Assembly (NCBI GenBank): GCA_038150465.1
Contig: JAYOTP010000001.1
Span: forward strand, 1 to 64,000
Length of the DNA: 64,000 nt
From: RFXV01 sp038150465
GTDB lineage: Bacteria; Bacteroidota; Bacteroidia; Flavobacteriales; Schleiferiaceae
Direction: 5' to 3'
Below, one piece after another: positions 15,693-23,944 of the stretch. How positions within the stretch are numbered: the stretch's first letter is position 1; each line of letters begins with the position of its first letter. The notes under the pieces were generated by a model that saw only the letters and a list, made by a program, of their open reading frames with translations, was not told the origin of the DNA and ran no database searches. The translations under genes were made by a program, and so were the position numbers.

Positions 15693-17513
15693 GTGGATCC
15701 ATTCAGGCGCGTTCTCGGTTTCATCCGGCCCCACCGGCAGTATCTGGTTCTCAACATACTGTTCAACCTGCTGACCGTGGTCTTCTCGCTGTTCTCCATC
15801 GGGATGATCATTCCGGCCTTGCAGATCATCATGGGGAAGGAGCCTTCTGCCATGATCGACCTGAACGAGCAGGGGCTGCTGAGCGACTTGTTCAATGCCT
15901 TTTACCAGAAGATGGCGGAGCTCACGAGTGATCGCGGACAATCCGGGGCACTGGCCTTCGTTTCTGGACTCGTTGTGGTCGTCTTTCTGCTGAAAAATCT
16001 GACCCGATATCTCGCGCTGTATTCCGTGGCGCCCTTACGAAACGGAGTCGTCAGGGATATCCGCAACAAACTGCACGAACACATTCTCCGCCTGCCCATG
16101 CGCTATTTTCAGGACAGCCGCAGAGGAGATCTGGTCTCCCGAATGACAGGAGATCTGAAGGAAGTCGAAGGATCCCTGATGAATTTCATCGAGGTCATTT
16201 TCAGGGAGCCCTTCATGATCCTGGGTTCGCTTGTCGTCCTGGTGAGCATGAGCGGCCGACTGACGCTGCTCGTTTTGATCGGCCTGCCCATCGTGAGTCT
16301 GATCATCACCTGGATCGGAAAAAGCCTGAAACGCTCCACAGGACAAGCACAGGAACGGCTCGGGAAATTGATGAGTACAGCAGATGAATCCATCTACGGA
16401 TTGCGCGTGCTCAAGGCATTTACCGCTGAAGGCAGGCAGCACGGACGATTCAAAAAAGACAACGAAGACCACTTCCGATTGATGAACCGCGTCCTGCGCA
16501 AGACCGATCTCGCCTCTCCGATCAGTGAGGTCATGGGCACTTCTTTGATGGCGGTGGTGATCTGGTTCGGTGGTAATGAAGTACTCCGTTCTGAGCATTT
16601 CGGGGCCGAACAATTCATTGCCTACATCCTCTTTTTCTATCAGATGATCACTCCGGCAAAGACGTTGTCACGGGCCAATTCCTTCCTGCAGCGCGGTCGG
16701 GCAGCCGGGCAGCGCATCTTTGAGGTACTCGACACGCCAAACCCCATCATGGAGGCACAAGGCACCAAGAGGATCGAGAAGGTTGCATCAGCAGTTCGCT
16801 TCGATGCTGTCGACTTCAGCTACGAGGATGACAGACCAGTCTTGAAACAAGTGGCCTTCGATATCCCAAAAGGCCACACGGTCGCTTTGGTCGGACAATC
16901 CGGCAGCGGAAAGTCCACCCTGGCCCATCTGCTCGCTCGATTCTACGATGTCACAGGCGGATCCATCCAGATCGATGAAACCGATGTGCGTGAATTCGAG
17001 CTGGAAAGTCTGCGCGGTCTGATGGGCATGGTCACACAGGACAGTGTACTCTTTCACGGTTCTGTGGCCGACAACATCGCCCTGGGGAAGCCGGACGCTA
17101 CAGATGACGAGGTGATCGAAGCCGCCCGGATCGCCAATGCTCATGACTTCATCATGGAACTTCCGCAGGCCTACCAAACCAATATCGGCGATTCAGGAGG
17201 CAAGCTGAGCGGCGGTCAGCGACAGCGCATTTCCATTGCGCGCGCCATCCTCAAGAATCCAGAGATCCTCATTCTTGATGAAGCCACCTCAGCGCTGGAT
17301 ACAGAGTCCGAGAAACTCGTTCAGGAGGCATTGGGTCGCCTCATGGAGTCGCGTACTTCTCTGATCATCGCCCACCGTTTGAGCACCATTCGCTTTGCCG
17401 ATGAGATCATCGTGCTGGAAGAGGGAACGATCGCCGAACGCGGCACCCACGAAACACTGCTCGAAAAAGAAGGCGTTTACGCCAAACTGTGCGCCATGCA
17501 AAGCTTTGCCTAA
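15693..17513 (+). CDS. MsbA-like ABC exporter (fused permease-ATPase)
   Basis: A 606-residue half-transporter: about six membrane helices in residues 15-320, then an ATPase with Walker A (GQSGSGKST, about 399-407), the LSGGQRQR signature (about 503) and Walker B (ILILDEATSALD, about 526), and an H-loop in IIAHRLST. Proteins of this type flip lipids or export small molecules; MsbA moves lipid A. The lipid role is inferred by type only. It starts with GTG. Its TAA shares one base with the ATG of the epimerase gene. Confidence 0.88.
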   Translation: MDPFRRVLGFIRPHRQYLVLNILFNLLTVVFSLFSIGMIIPALQIIMGKEPSAMIDLNEQGLLSDLFNAFYQKMAELTSDRGQSGALAFVSGLVVVVFLLKNLTRYLALYSVAPLRNGVVRDIRNKLHEHILRLPMRYFQDSRRGDLVSRMTGDLKEVEGSLMNFIEVIFREPFMILGSLVVLVSMSGRLTLLVLIGLPIVSLIITWIGKSLKRSTGQAQERLGKLMSTADESIYGLRVLKAFTAEGRQHGRFKKDNEDHFRLMNRVLRKTDLASPISEVMGTSLMAVVIWFGGNEVLRSEHFGAEQFIAYILFFYQMITPAKTLSRANSFLQRGRAAGQRIFEVLDTPNPIMEAQGTKRIEKVASAVRFDAVDFSYEDDRPVLKQVAFDIPKGHTVALVGQSGSGKSTLAHLLARFYDVTGGSIQIDETDVREFELESLRGLMGMVTQDSVLFHGSVADNIALGKPDATDDEVIEAARIANAHDFIMELPQAYQTNIGDSGGKLSGGQRQRISIARAILKNPEILILDEATSALDTESEKLVQEALGRLMESRTSLIIAHRLSTIRFADEIIVLEEGTIAERGTHETLLEKEGVYAKLCAMQSFA

Positions 17514-17917
17514 TGGATAAGATCGAACACCTCGGGATCGCTGTCGAAGACCTGGAGTCGGCCATGAAGACCTACACCGCCCTTTTCGGTGCACCGGCCT
17601 ATAAGGTCGAGGAAGTTGCAAGTGAAGGCGTACGAACTGCTTTCTTCCGATCGGGGCCCAACAAGATCGAACTCCTCGAAGGCATCGGCACCCAGAATCC
17701 GATCAGCAGATTCATTGCCAAAAAGGGAGAGGGTATCCACCATGTGGCCTTTGCTGTGGAAGACATCCGATCGGCCATGGAGCGTCTGGCCTCGGAAGGA
17801 TTCACCTTGCTGAATGAGGAGCCCAAGCCAGGAGCCGACAACAAACTCGTGGCCTTTGTCCATCCCAAGGACGCCCACGGGGTGCTGATCGAACTCTGCC
17901 AGGAGCGAACGGATTAG
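17513..17917 (+). CDS. mce: methylmalonyl-CoA epimerase
   Basis: A 134-residue VOC-superfamily enzyme: two beta-alpha-beta-beta-beta repeats with His in IEHLGIAVED near the start, GEGIHHVAFAVED at mid-length, and a Glu in GVLIELCQ near the end. It interconverts (R)- and (S)-methylmalonyl-CoA in propionate/odd-chain metabolism. The upstream start at 17489 would overlap the transporter gene; the ATG sharing one base with its stop (TAATG) is preferred. It overlaps convergent pdxA by 4 bp. Confidence 0.9.
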   Translation: MDKIEHLGIAVEDLESAMKTYTALFGAPAYKVEEVASEGVRTAFFRSGPNKIELLEGIGTQNPISRFIAKKGEGIHHVAFAVEDIRSAMERLASEGFTLLNEEPKPGADNKLVAFVHPKDAHGVLIELCQERTD

Positions 17918-18978
17918 GAATCCCGGGTAGAACGCTTGGATGCCTGCAGCGGATTCGATCGGATCTGCTCCTCGAGTTTTCGGTGCATGGCGATCTGCCT
18001 CCCCAAATACAAAGCCTCCCGGAAAGACCCGTGTTCTGCAGTATGCGCTGCGGCGATATCGAAGGCCGTTCCGTGGTCGGGAGATGTGCGCACCATTGAC
18101 AGGCCAGCGGTAAAGTTCACGCCCGTTTCAAATCCAAGCATCTTAAAGGGGATCAAGCCCTGATCGTGATACATGGCCAGCACGCCATCGAATTTTTGGT
18201 ATTCCTGCGTACCGAAGAACCCATCTGGTGAGAAAGGACCAAAAGCCAATATCTCCTGACGGAAGGCCCGCTCCACTGCGGGCTGTATGATCTCCTGTTC
18301 CTCTTTCCCGATGACCCCTTTGTCGCCATTGTGCGGGTTCAGTCCCAATACGGCGATCCTTGGCCTCTGGATGCCAAAATCATTCTTCAGCGAGCGGTTC
18401 AGTTGACTCAGCCGGTTCATGATGCCCTCAATACTCAAGCTGGAGGCCACTTCGCTCACGGGAATGTGTCCCGTGACCAATGCGACCCGAAGCTGATCGC
18501 TGCACAAGATCATTAGCGCATCCCCCTCGAGTTTGGTTTCGAGATAACCCGTATGTCCGGTGAATCCCTCAGATGCCTGCGCGACAAGCGACTTGTCCAA
18601 TGGTGCCGTGACCAAAAAATCGGCAGCACCTTCTTCCACGGCCTGGCAGGCAGCATCCAAAGAGCGCAGGGTGTATCCGGCCAGTTCGGGATCGGCCACT
18701 CCAGCCTGAACACCTGGCTGCTCTTCCCAGCAATCGATCAGATTGACCTGCCCCTCCTTGATCTTTTCCATGGATCCGGCATTCCAAAGCTGCATATGTG
18801 ACAGCTCCAGTTGCTTGCGTTTGGCCTTGACCACCTCCTGTGAGGCGAAGAGAACCGGAGTGATCATTTCTAGGATGCGGTCGTCCGACAAAGACTTGAG
18901 AATGACCTCCAGTCCGATACCGTTCAGATCGCCCACGCTGATCGCAGCGATCTGATTTCTTTTGGGTTCTGTGGTCAT
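17914..18978 (-). CDS. pdxA: 4-hydroxythreonine-4-phosphate dehydrogenase
   Basis: A 354-residue enzyme of DXP-dependent pyridoxal phosphate synthesis. The start SVGDLNGIGLEV is the PdxA opening motif (usual form GDxxGIGPE, here with Leu in place of Pro). Metal and substrate sites appear in FTGHTGYLE, LNPHNGDKGVIG, AMYHDQGLIPFKM and SPDHGTAFDIA. Its start overlaps the end of the aminopeptidase gene by 4 bp. Confidence 0.93.
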   Translation of the reverse strand: MTTEPKRNQIAAISVGDLNGIGLEVILKSLSDDRILEMITPVLFASQEVVKAKRKQLELSHMQLWNAGSMEKIKEGQVNLIDCWEEQPGVQAGVADPELAGYTLRSLDAACQAVEEGAADFLVTAPLDKSLVAQASEGFTGHTGYLETKLEGDALMILCSDQLRVALVTGHIPVSEVASSLSIEGIMNRLSQLNRSLKNDFGIQRPRIAVLGLNPHNGDKGVIGKEEQEIIQPAVERAFRQEILAFGPFSPDGFFGTQEYQKFDGVLAMYHDQGLIPFKMLGFETGVNFTAGLSMVRTSPDHGTAFDIAAAHTAEHGSFREALYLGRQIAMHRKLEEQIRSNPLQASKRSTRDS

Positions 18979-20402
18979 TTGCGCTCCTTCAGGAACTGAT
19001 ACAACAGACGAACCCCTACACCTGTTCCGCCCTGGGCCCTGTAGCCGTCCTTGGTCTGAAGGAAGGCAGGTCCAGCAATGTCGAGATGCATGAATGGATA
19101 GTCGGTGAAGTGCTCAAGGAATTTTCCTGCGGTGATGGCGCCTGCCTCCCGTCCACCGATGTTCTTCAGATCGGCAATGGGCGAACGGAGCATGTCCTTG
19201 TAGTCGTCCCAAAATGGAAATACCGCCACGCGTTCGTGTACTTTATCTCCGCTCTCCACCAAGGCATCCATTTCCTTCTTCTCTGCATTCCCCATGGCCA
19301 CAAGACCCTTGGTTCCTATGGCTATAGCTGCCGAACCGGTGAGGGTCGCCAGATCGATGACCAGTTCAGGATCGTATTTCTTGGCATAACTCAGCGCATC
19401 GGCAAGCAGCATCCTTCCTTCAGCGTCCGTGTTCAGGACCTCTACTGTGCTGCCATCGTACATATCGATGATGTCTCCTGGGGTGTAGGCATTGACCCCC
19501 GGACGGTTGTCCGTGGCCGGAATAAGTCCGATCAGATGAACGGGAAGCTTTTGCCGGGAGGCGAGCACAAAGGCTCCAGCCACAGCAGCGGCTCCACTCA
19601 TATCGCTCTTCATGCTGTCCATCGAACCCGGTGTCGGCTTCAGGCTCAAACCACCGGTATCGTATACCACGCCCTTGCCCACCAATACGATGGGCCGCTC
19701 GTTGATCGGCTTTTCGGGCTTCCATTCCAAAATGGAAAAAGAAGGCGGATCGAGTGATCCTCTGTTCACCGCGAGAATACCGCCCATCTTGAGCGATTCG
19801 ATCTTCTTTTTCGAAAACACTTCCGAAGTGAATCCGCACTCGCTCCCTTTGGTCCGGATGCGCTCCGCCAGATCGGTCGCTCCCAAACTCTGAAGCGGTT
19901 CGTTGATCAGATCGCGTGAAAAGGAAACCGCCTCTGAGATCGACTGCAGCTCCTGATGATCCTCTTCACTCAGACCGGGAGCCATCAAGACCTCAGGGAA
20001 GCATTCGGCTGGTTCCTTGAGGTATTTCTCGAAGCGGTAGGATGACAGCAGAAATCCTTCACAAAAAGGGAAGAGCGGCTGTTGCTTTCCAAGGGCGATC
20101 AACTGCACCCTGTTGCAACGCAGAGCCACGCAGCGATCGTAGATAGCCACTGCCTTCATCCGCCACATTTCGGTTTCACGACCGCTTGCCTTGGCTGCCA
20201 CATCCAGCCGTTGGACCAGCAGACGACGATCGCCGTCCGTGAGTTCAAATGAATCCCTCTTGTCATCCTGCGCGAAGCGTTCTCTCAGAAGGCCCTTCTG
20301 CTTTCTGCCCAGGGGCAACTTGCTTAGATCCCTGTCTTTCTGGAACAGATAGATCTCCAGGTCAACGGATCGTTCATCGGGCAGTATGCTCAGTTTGGTC
20401 AT
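18975..20402 (-). CDS. pepA: M17 leucyl aminopeptidase
   Basis: A 475-residue cytosolic aminopeptidase. The C-terminal catalytic domain shows VGKGVVYDTGGLSLKPT (metal-binding Lys and Asp), SDMSGAAAV, and the family signature NTDAEGRMLLADAL. It removes N-terminal residues from peptides with two metal ions. The start at 20402 is chosen because an exact TAACTTTG box lies at 20421-20428, 18 nt upstream; a longer frame to 20486 would run through that promoter. It is upstream of pdxA in the same operon. Confidence 0.92.
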   Translation of the reverse strand: MTKLSILPDERSVDLEIYLFQKDRDLSKLPLGRKQKGLLRERFAQDDKRDSFELTDGDRRLLVQRLDVAAKASGRETEMWRMKAVAIYDRCVALRCNRVQLIALGKQQPLFPFCEGFLLSSYRFEKYLKEPAECFPEVLMAPGLSEEDHQELQSISEAVSFSRDLINEPLQSLGATDLAERIRTKGSECGFTSEVFSKKKIESLKMGGILAVNRGSLDPPSFSILEWKPEKPINERPIVLVGKGVVYDTGGLSLKPTPGSMDSMKSDMSGAAAVAGAFVLASRQKLPVHLIGLIPATDNRPGVNAYTPGDIIDMYDGSTVEVLNTDAEGRMLLADALSYAKKYDPELVIDLATLTGSAAIAIGTKGLVAMGNAEKKEMDALVESGDKVHERVAVFPFWDDYKDMLRSPIADLKNIGGREAGAITAGKFLEHFTDYPFMHLDIAGPAFLQTKDGYRAQGGTGVGVRLLYQFLKERK

Positions 20403-20420
20403 GGGAGTCAGATTGAGCCT

Positions 20421-20428
20421 CAAAGTTA
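20421..20428 (-). promoter_or_regulatory. -7 box of pepA-pdxA
   Basis: TAACTTTG on the minus strand is an exact TAnnTTTG match 18 nt before the ATG at 20402. No TTG is found at the preferred spacing upstream. Confidence 0.5.
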
Positions 20429-20569
20429 GCTTGGGCCGGTCAATGCGCAGAGGGCGCCAACGAATGAGGCTTCGAAGCTTCGCCACTTCAGGCGCTTTGT
20501 ACCTTTATGTGCCTCCAGATGAAGCGTATCATTCAACTTTTATCAAATGCTTCCGTTCTCCCTTTTGAG

Positions 20570-23275
20570 ATGAACGGTTCCCTGTTTTCAAAGAATACCT
20601 GCTTCTTTTTTCTGATGATCTTCCTGAGTCATTTGTCGCTCTGGGGGACGCACAATCGGGCTGGAGAGATCACCTATACCCACATCAACGGGCTTTCCTA
20701 CGAGTTCACCATCACCACCTATACCAAGGAAAGTGCCCCAGCTGACCGCTGCGAGCTGACCATCGATTTTGGCGACGGTTCCACCGATACCTTCAACCGG
20801 GAGAATGGACCCGTGGGCAGTTGCCCCTTTCCGGCGATGATGGGCGAAGTGCTGACAGGAGATTTCAAGAAGAACGTCTACCGCGGCCAGCACACTTTTT
20901 CGGCCCCAGGGATCTATGTGATCCACGTGGAAGATCAGAACCGGAATTCAGGGGTGGGCAATATTCCCAATTCGGTGAATGTGCCCTTTTACATCCAAAC
21001 CACGCTGCGGATCAATGGACAACTCGGTCCGAACAACTCTGCACAGTTGCTGAATCCACCCATTGACAACGGATGCACGAACAAGCCTTTTTACCACAAT
21101 CCCAGTGCATTCGACCCCGATGGCGACAGCCTGGGCTACCAACTCATCAATTGCAGAGGTGCGGCCGGCATCGAGATCCTCGACACCTACGACCCATCGA
21201 TCGTATCCGATCCAGTACGGATCGACTCCACCACAGGAGAAGTCCGCTGGGAAGTCCCCAAGAATGTGGGTCAATACAATTTTGCTCTGCTGGTGAGCGA
21301 ATACCGTATCGGGCCGCTGGGCAGTTGGGAATTCATGGGTTCGGTCACCCGAGATCTGCAGGTCGACATCGACCAGTGCAACAACAATCCTCCTGTCCTG
21401 GATCCATTGGGTCCTTTCTGTGTCGTGGCAGGAGAAAACATCAATTTCCTGGTTCGGGCAGACGATCCGGACGGAGACCGCATCAGCATAACGGGCACAG
21501 GCGGACCGTTGGTGGTTCCCGACCCGGCCACTTTCATACAACCGATCACGGGAATAGCACCTGTGACTGCTTTCTTCAGTTGGGACACCAAATGCGTCCA
21601 TGTGCGAAAGCAGCCCTACACCATGAATTTCAAAGTGAAGGATGCGCCCATCCTCTTCAACGAACCCGAACTCGTGGATTTCGAGACCGTCGAGATCCAA
21701 GTGATCGCTCCGGCACCTAAAAACCCTGTGGCCACCGCCCAACAGGGCAGCATCGCTCTGTCCTGGGACAGCAGTCAGTGCGTTCAGGCCGCCGGCTATC
21801 GTCTATATCGCAGAAACGGAGCCTACGGATATGTCCCCGACTCCTGTGAGACCGATGTGCCAGCCTATACCGGTTATCGCTTTCTGGCCGATCTGCCCGG
21901 ATACCTCAACACCAGTTATCTGGACGACGACAGCCTTGCTTTGGGCAATCGCTACTGCTATCTGGTGGTGGCTTACTTCGATGACGGTTCTGTCAGTCAG
22001 GCCTCTTCCGAATTCTGTGCTGCTTTGGTACAGGATGCACCGGTCATCACCAAAGTGGATGTGCTCGAAACGGATGCGCAGAACGGACGGATCAGGATCG
22101 AATGGATCCCACCCCGAACGATCGACAGCGTGCTGACTCCGCCCGGATACGCCTATGCTTTATTTCGTGGTGTGGGCCTTGACCCGCTGCAGTACGACAG
22201 CATCGCCTGGTTCCCCAATTATTCGGATACGGTCTTCACCGACCTGAATCTGGCTACAGATTCCAATGCCTATTCCTATAAGGTCGCTTTCTACTATCGG
22301 GCCACTCAAGGAATCGCGCCTGTGCGGGGGCCATTCTCCAATGCCGCCGCCTCTCACTTCCTGAAGCTGATCCCTGGAGATGAGCAGATCCGATTGAAGA
22401 TCGAGAAGCAGGTTCCCTGGTATACAGACACCTTTTTCGTTTTCCGGGAGACGAGTCCTGGAAGTGCACAATTTGACAGCATCGGTTTCAGCCTCGCCGA
22501 GGATTTCATCGACAGCGGAAGGGTGAACGGAGAAACCTATTGCTATAAGGTTCTCGCCTCCGGACGATACACTAGCGGGCTCATTTTCGATCCATTGCTC
22601 AATCACAGTCAGGTGGCCTGCGCTACAGCCGTGGACAGCAGCGCGCCCTGTACACCAGAGGTGGAATTGACCTACGATTGTTCTTCTTCCTATCTGCGGA
22701 TTGAATGGAAGGATCCTCCTGCTGATTGCCCACAGGATATTGCCTACTACAACATCTATTTCAAGCCTTCTGAGGATGTTCCCTTTCCCCCGACTCCTTT
22801 GATCAGCAACCTGACCGGATCCTTCTTCGATGCCTTCGATGGAGACCTCATTGGATGCTATGCGGTTTCGGCCGTGGACGATGCCGACGGGGATCCAGGC
22901 GGGCAATCCAATGAAAGCCCCCTGAGCGAGGTCTTCTGTCTCGAACCTTGCCCGGTACTCGAATTGCCCAATGTATTCACCCCCAATGGGGACGGAGAGA
23001 ACGAAGCTTTCAGTGTGGTTCGTGATGCCAATGGCGTTCCGCGGGCTTTGAATATTTCAGACTTCTCCATGCGTGTATACAATCGATGGGGCGGGCAGGT
23101 ATTCGCCAGCGATGATCTCGATGATTTCATTGCAAGTGGCTGGGACGGAAAAGACCAAAGCAGCGGTTCGGATTGCTCGGAAGGGGTGTATTTCTATTCC
23201 TGCACCTATTCTGTACGCAGCGTACGCGATCAGCAACGCCTGAACCAAAACGGTTTCGTACACTTATTCAGATAG
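20570..23275 (+). CDS. T9SS type B sorting-domain protein, adhesin-like
   Basis: A 901-residue secreted protein. The signal peptide (FFFLMIFLSHLSLWG) is followed by HNRAGEITYTHINGLSYEF, a beta-domain start common in Bacteroidota gliding-associated proteins, then a PKD-like patch (TIDFGDGSTDTFNR). The middle has several FN3-like repeats (for example SIALSWDSS with YRLYRRNG). The end carries the CHU_C (type B) sorting domain: LPNVFTPNGDGENEAF, then RVYNRWGGQVF, WDGKD and GVYFYSCTY. Such proteins are exported by T9SS and act on the cell surface or as adhesins. The ATG at 20570 gives the signal peptide. Confidence 0.87.
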   Translation: MNGSLFSKNTCFFFLMIFLSHLSLWGTHNRAGEITYTHINGLSYEFTITTYTKESAPADRCELTIDFGDGSTDTFNRENGPVGSCPFPAMMGEVLTGDFKKNVYRGQHTFSAPGIYVIHVEDQNRNSGVGNIPNSVNVPFYIQTTLRINGQLGPNNSAQLLNPPIDNGCTNKPFYHNPSAFDPDGDSLGYQLINCRGAAGIEILDTYDPSIVSDPVRIDSTTGEVRWEVPKNVGQYNFALLVSEYRIGPLGSWEFMGSVTRDLQVDIDQCNNNPPVLDPLGPFCVVAGENINFLVRADDPDGDRISITGTGGPLVVPDPATFIQPITGIAPVTAFFSWDTKCVHVRKQPYTMNFKVKDAPILFNEPELVDFETVEIQVIAPAPKNPVATAQQGSIALSWDSSQCVQAAGYRLYRRNGAYGYVPDSCETDVPAYTGYRFLADLPGYLNTSYLDDDSLALGNRYCYLVVAYFDDGSVSQASSEFCAALVQDAPVITKVDVLETDAQNGRIRIEWIPPRTIDSVLTPPGYAYALFRGVGLDPLQYDSIAWFPNYSDTVFTDLNLATDSNAYSYKVAFYYRATQGIAPVRGPFSNAAASHFLKLIPGDEQIRLKIEKQVPWYTDTFFVFRETSPGSAQFDSIGFSLAEDFIDSGRVNGETYCYKVLASGRYTSGLIFDPLLNHSQVACATAVDSSAPCTPEVELTYDCSSSYLRIEWKDPPADCPQDIAYYNIYFKPSEDVPFPPTPLISNLTGSFFDAFDGDLIGCYAVSAVDDADGDPGGQSNESPLSEVFCLEPCPVLELPNVFTPNGDGENEAFSVVRDANGVPRALNISDFSMRVYNRWGGQVFASDDLDDFIASGWDGKDQSSGSDCSEGVYFYSCTYSVRSVRDQQRLNQNGFVHLFR

Positions 23276-23278
23276 ACC

Positions 23279-23881
23279 ATGTTCACAGGGATCATTGAAG
23301 AAGTAGGCACAGTCTGTGCGCTGAAGAGGGAAGGCGGAAATCTGCACATCACCGTTTCCTCGAATATCTCGAAGGAATTGAAGATCGACCAATCCGTGGC
23401 GCACAACGGGGTTTGCCTTACAGTCGTGGAACAGACACCAACAGAGCATATCGTAACTGCGGTGGAGGAGACGCTCGAACGCACGAATCTGGGTCAACTC
23501 CATGTGGGCGATGCATTGAACCTCGAGCGATGCATGCGGATGGATGGCCGACTCGACGGTCATCTGGTGCAGGGCCATGTGGATGTACGCGCCGAATGCA
23601 TTCGCGCTGAAGAACGCTCAGGCAGCTGGAACTTTCACTTTCGCTATCCTGCCAAAGACCCATCGCATATCACAGTGGCCAAGGGATCGATCACGGTAAA
23701 TGGAGTGAGCCTGACCGTGGTGGAGTCCAGGGATGATTCATTTTCGGTCACCATCATTCCCTACACCTTCGAACACACCCATTTCAAAACCCTCAAGGAA
23801 GGGGATTGGGTGAATCTGGAATTCGACATCTTGGGCAAGTACGTGGCCCGACTGATGCAGTCGCAGGGGTTCGATCGCTGA
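23279..23881 (+). CDS. ribE: riboflavin synthase, alpha subunit
   Basis: A 200-residue enzyme made of two lumazine-binding repeats. It begins MFTGIIEEVGTV and the second half repeats the fold (FHFRYPAKDPSHI, then GSITVNGVSLTVVE). It dismutates two 6,7-dimethyl-8-ribityllumazine molecules into riboflavin. It begins 3 bp after the T9SS protein stop but is probably only a positional neighbour. No FMN riboswitch is visible upstream. A hairpin terminator follows. Confidence 0.95.
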   Translation: MFTGIIEEVGTVCALKREGGNLHITVSSNISKELKIDQSVAHNGVCLTVVEQTPTEHIVTAVEETLERTNLGQLHVGDALNLERCMRMDGRLDGHLVQGHVDVRAECIRAEERSGSWNFHFRYPAKDPSHITVAKGSITVNGVSLTVVESRDDSFSVTIIPYTFEHTHFKTLKEGDWVNLEFDILGKYVARLMQSQGFDR

Positions 23882-23892
23882 TACAGAGGAAT

Positions 23893-23924
23893 AAAAAAAG
23901 CCGCTCCAGAAGAACGGCTTTTGA
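23893..23924. terminator. rho-independent terminator between ribE and the second T9SS gene
   Basis: AAAAGCCG (23896-23903) pairs with CGGCTTTT (23915-23922). The flanking A-tract on the left and T-run in the stem let it act in both directions, which suits the convergent genes on either side. Confidence 0.8.
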
Positions 23925-23944
23925 TGAGTTATGCAAAGGGGCGA

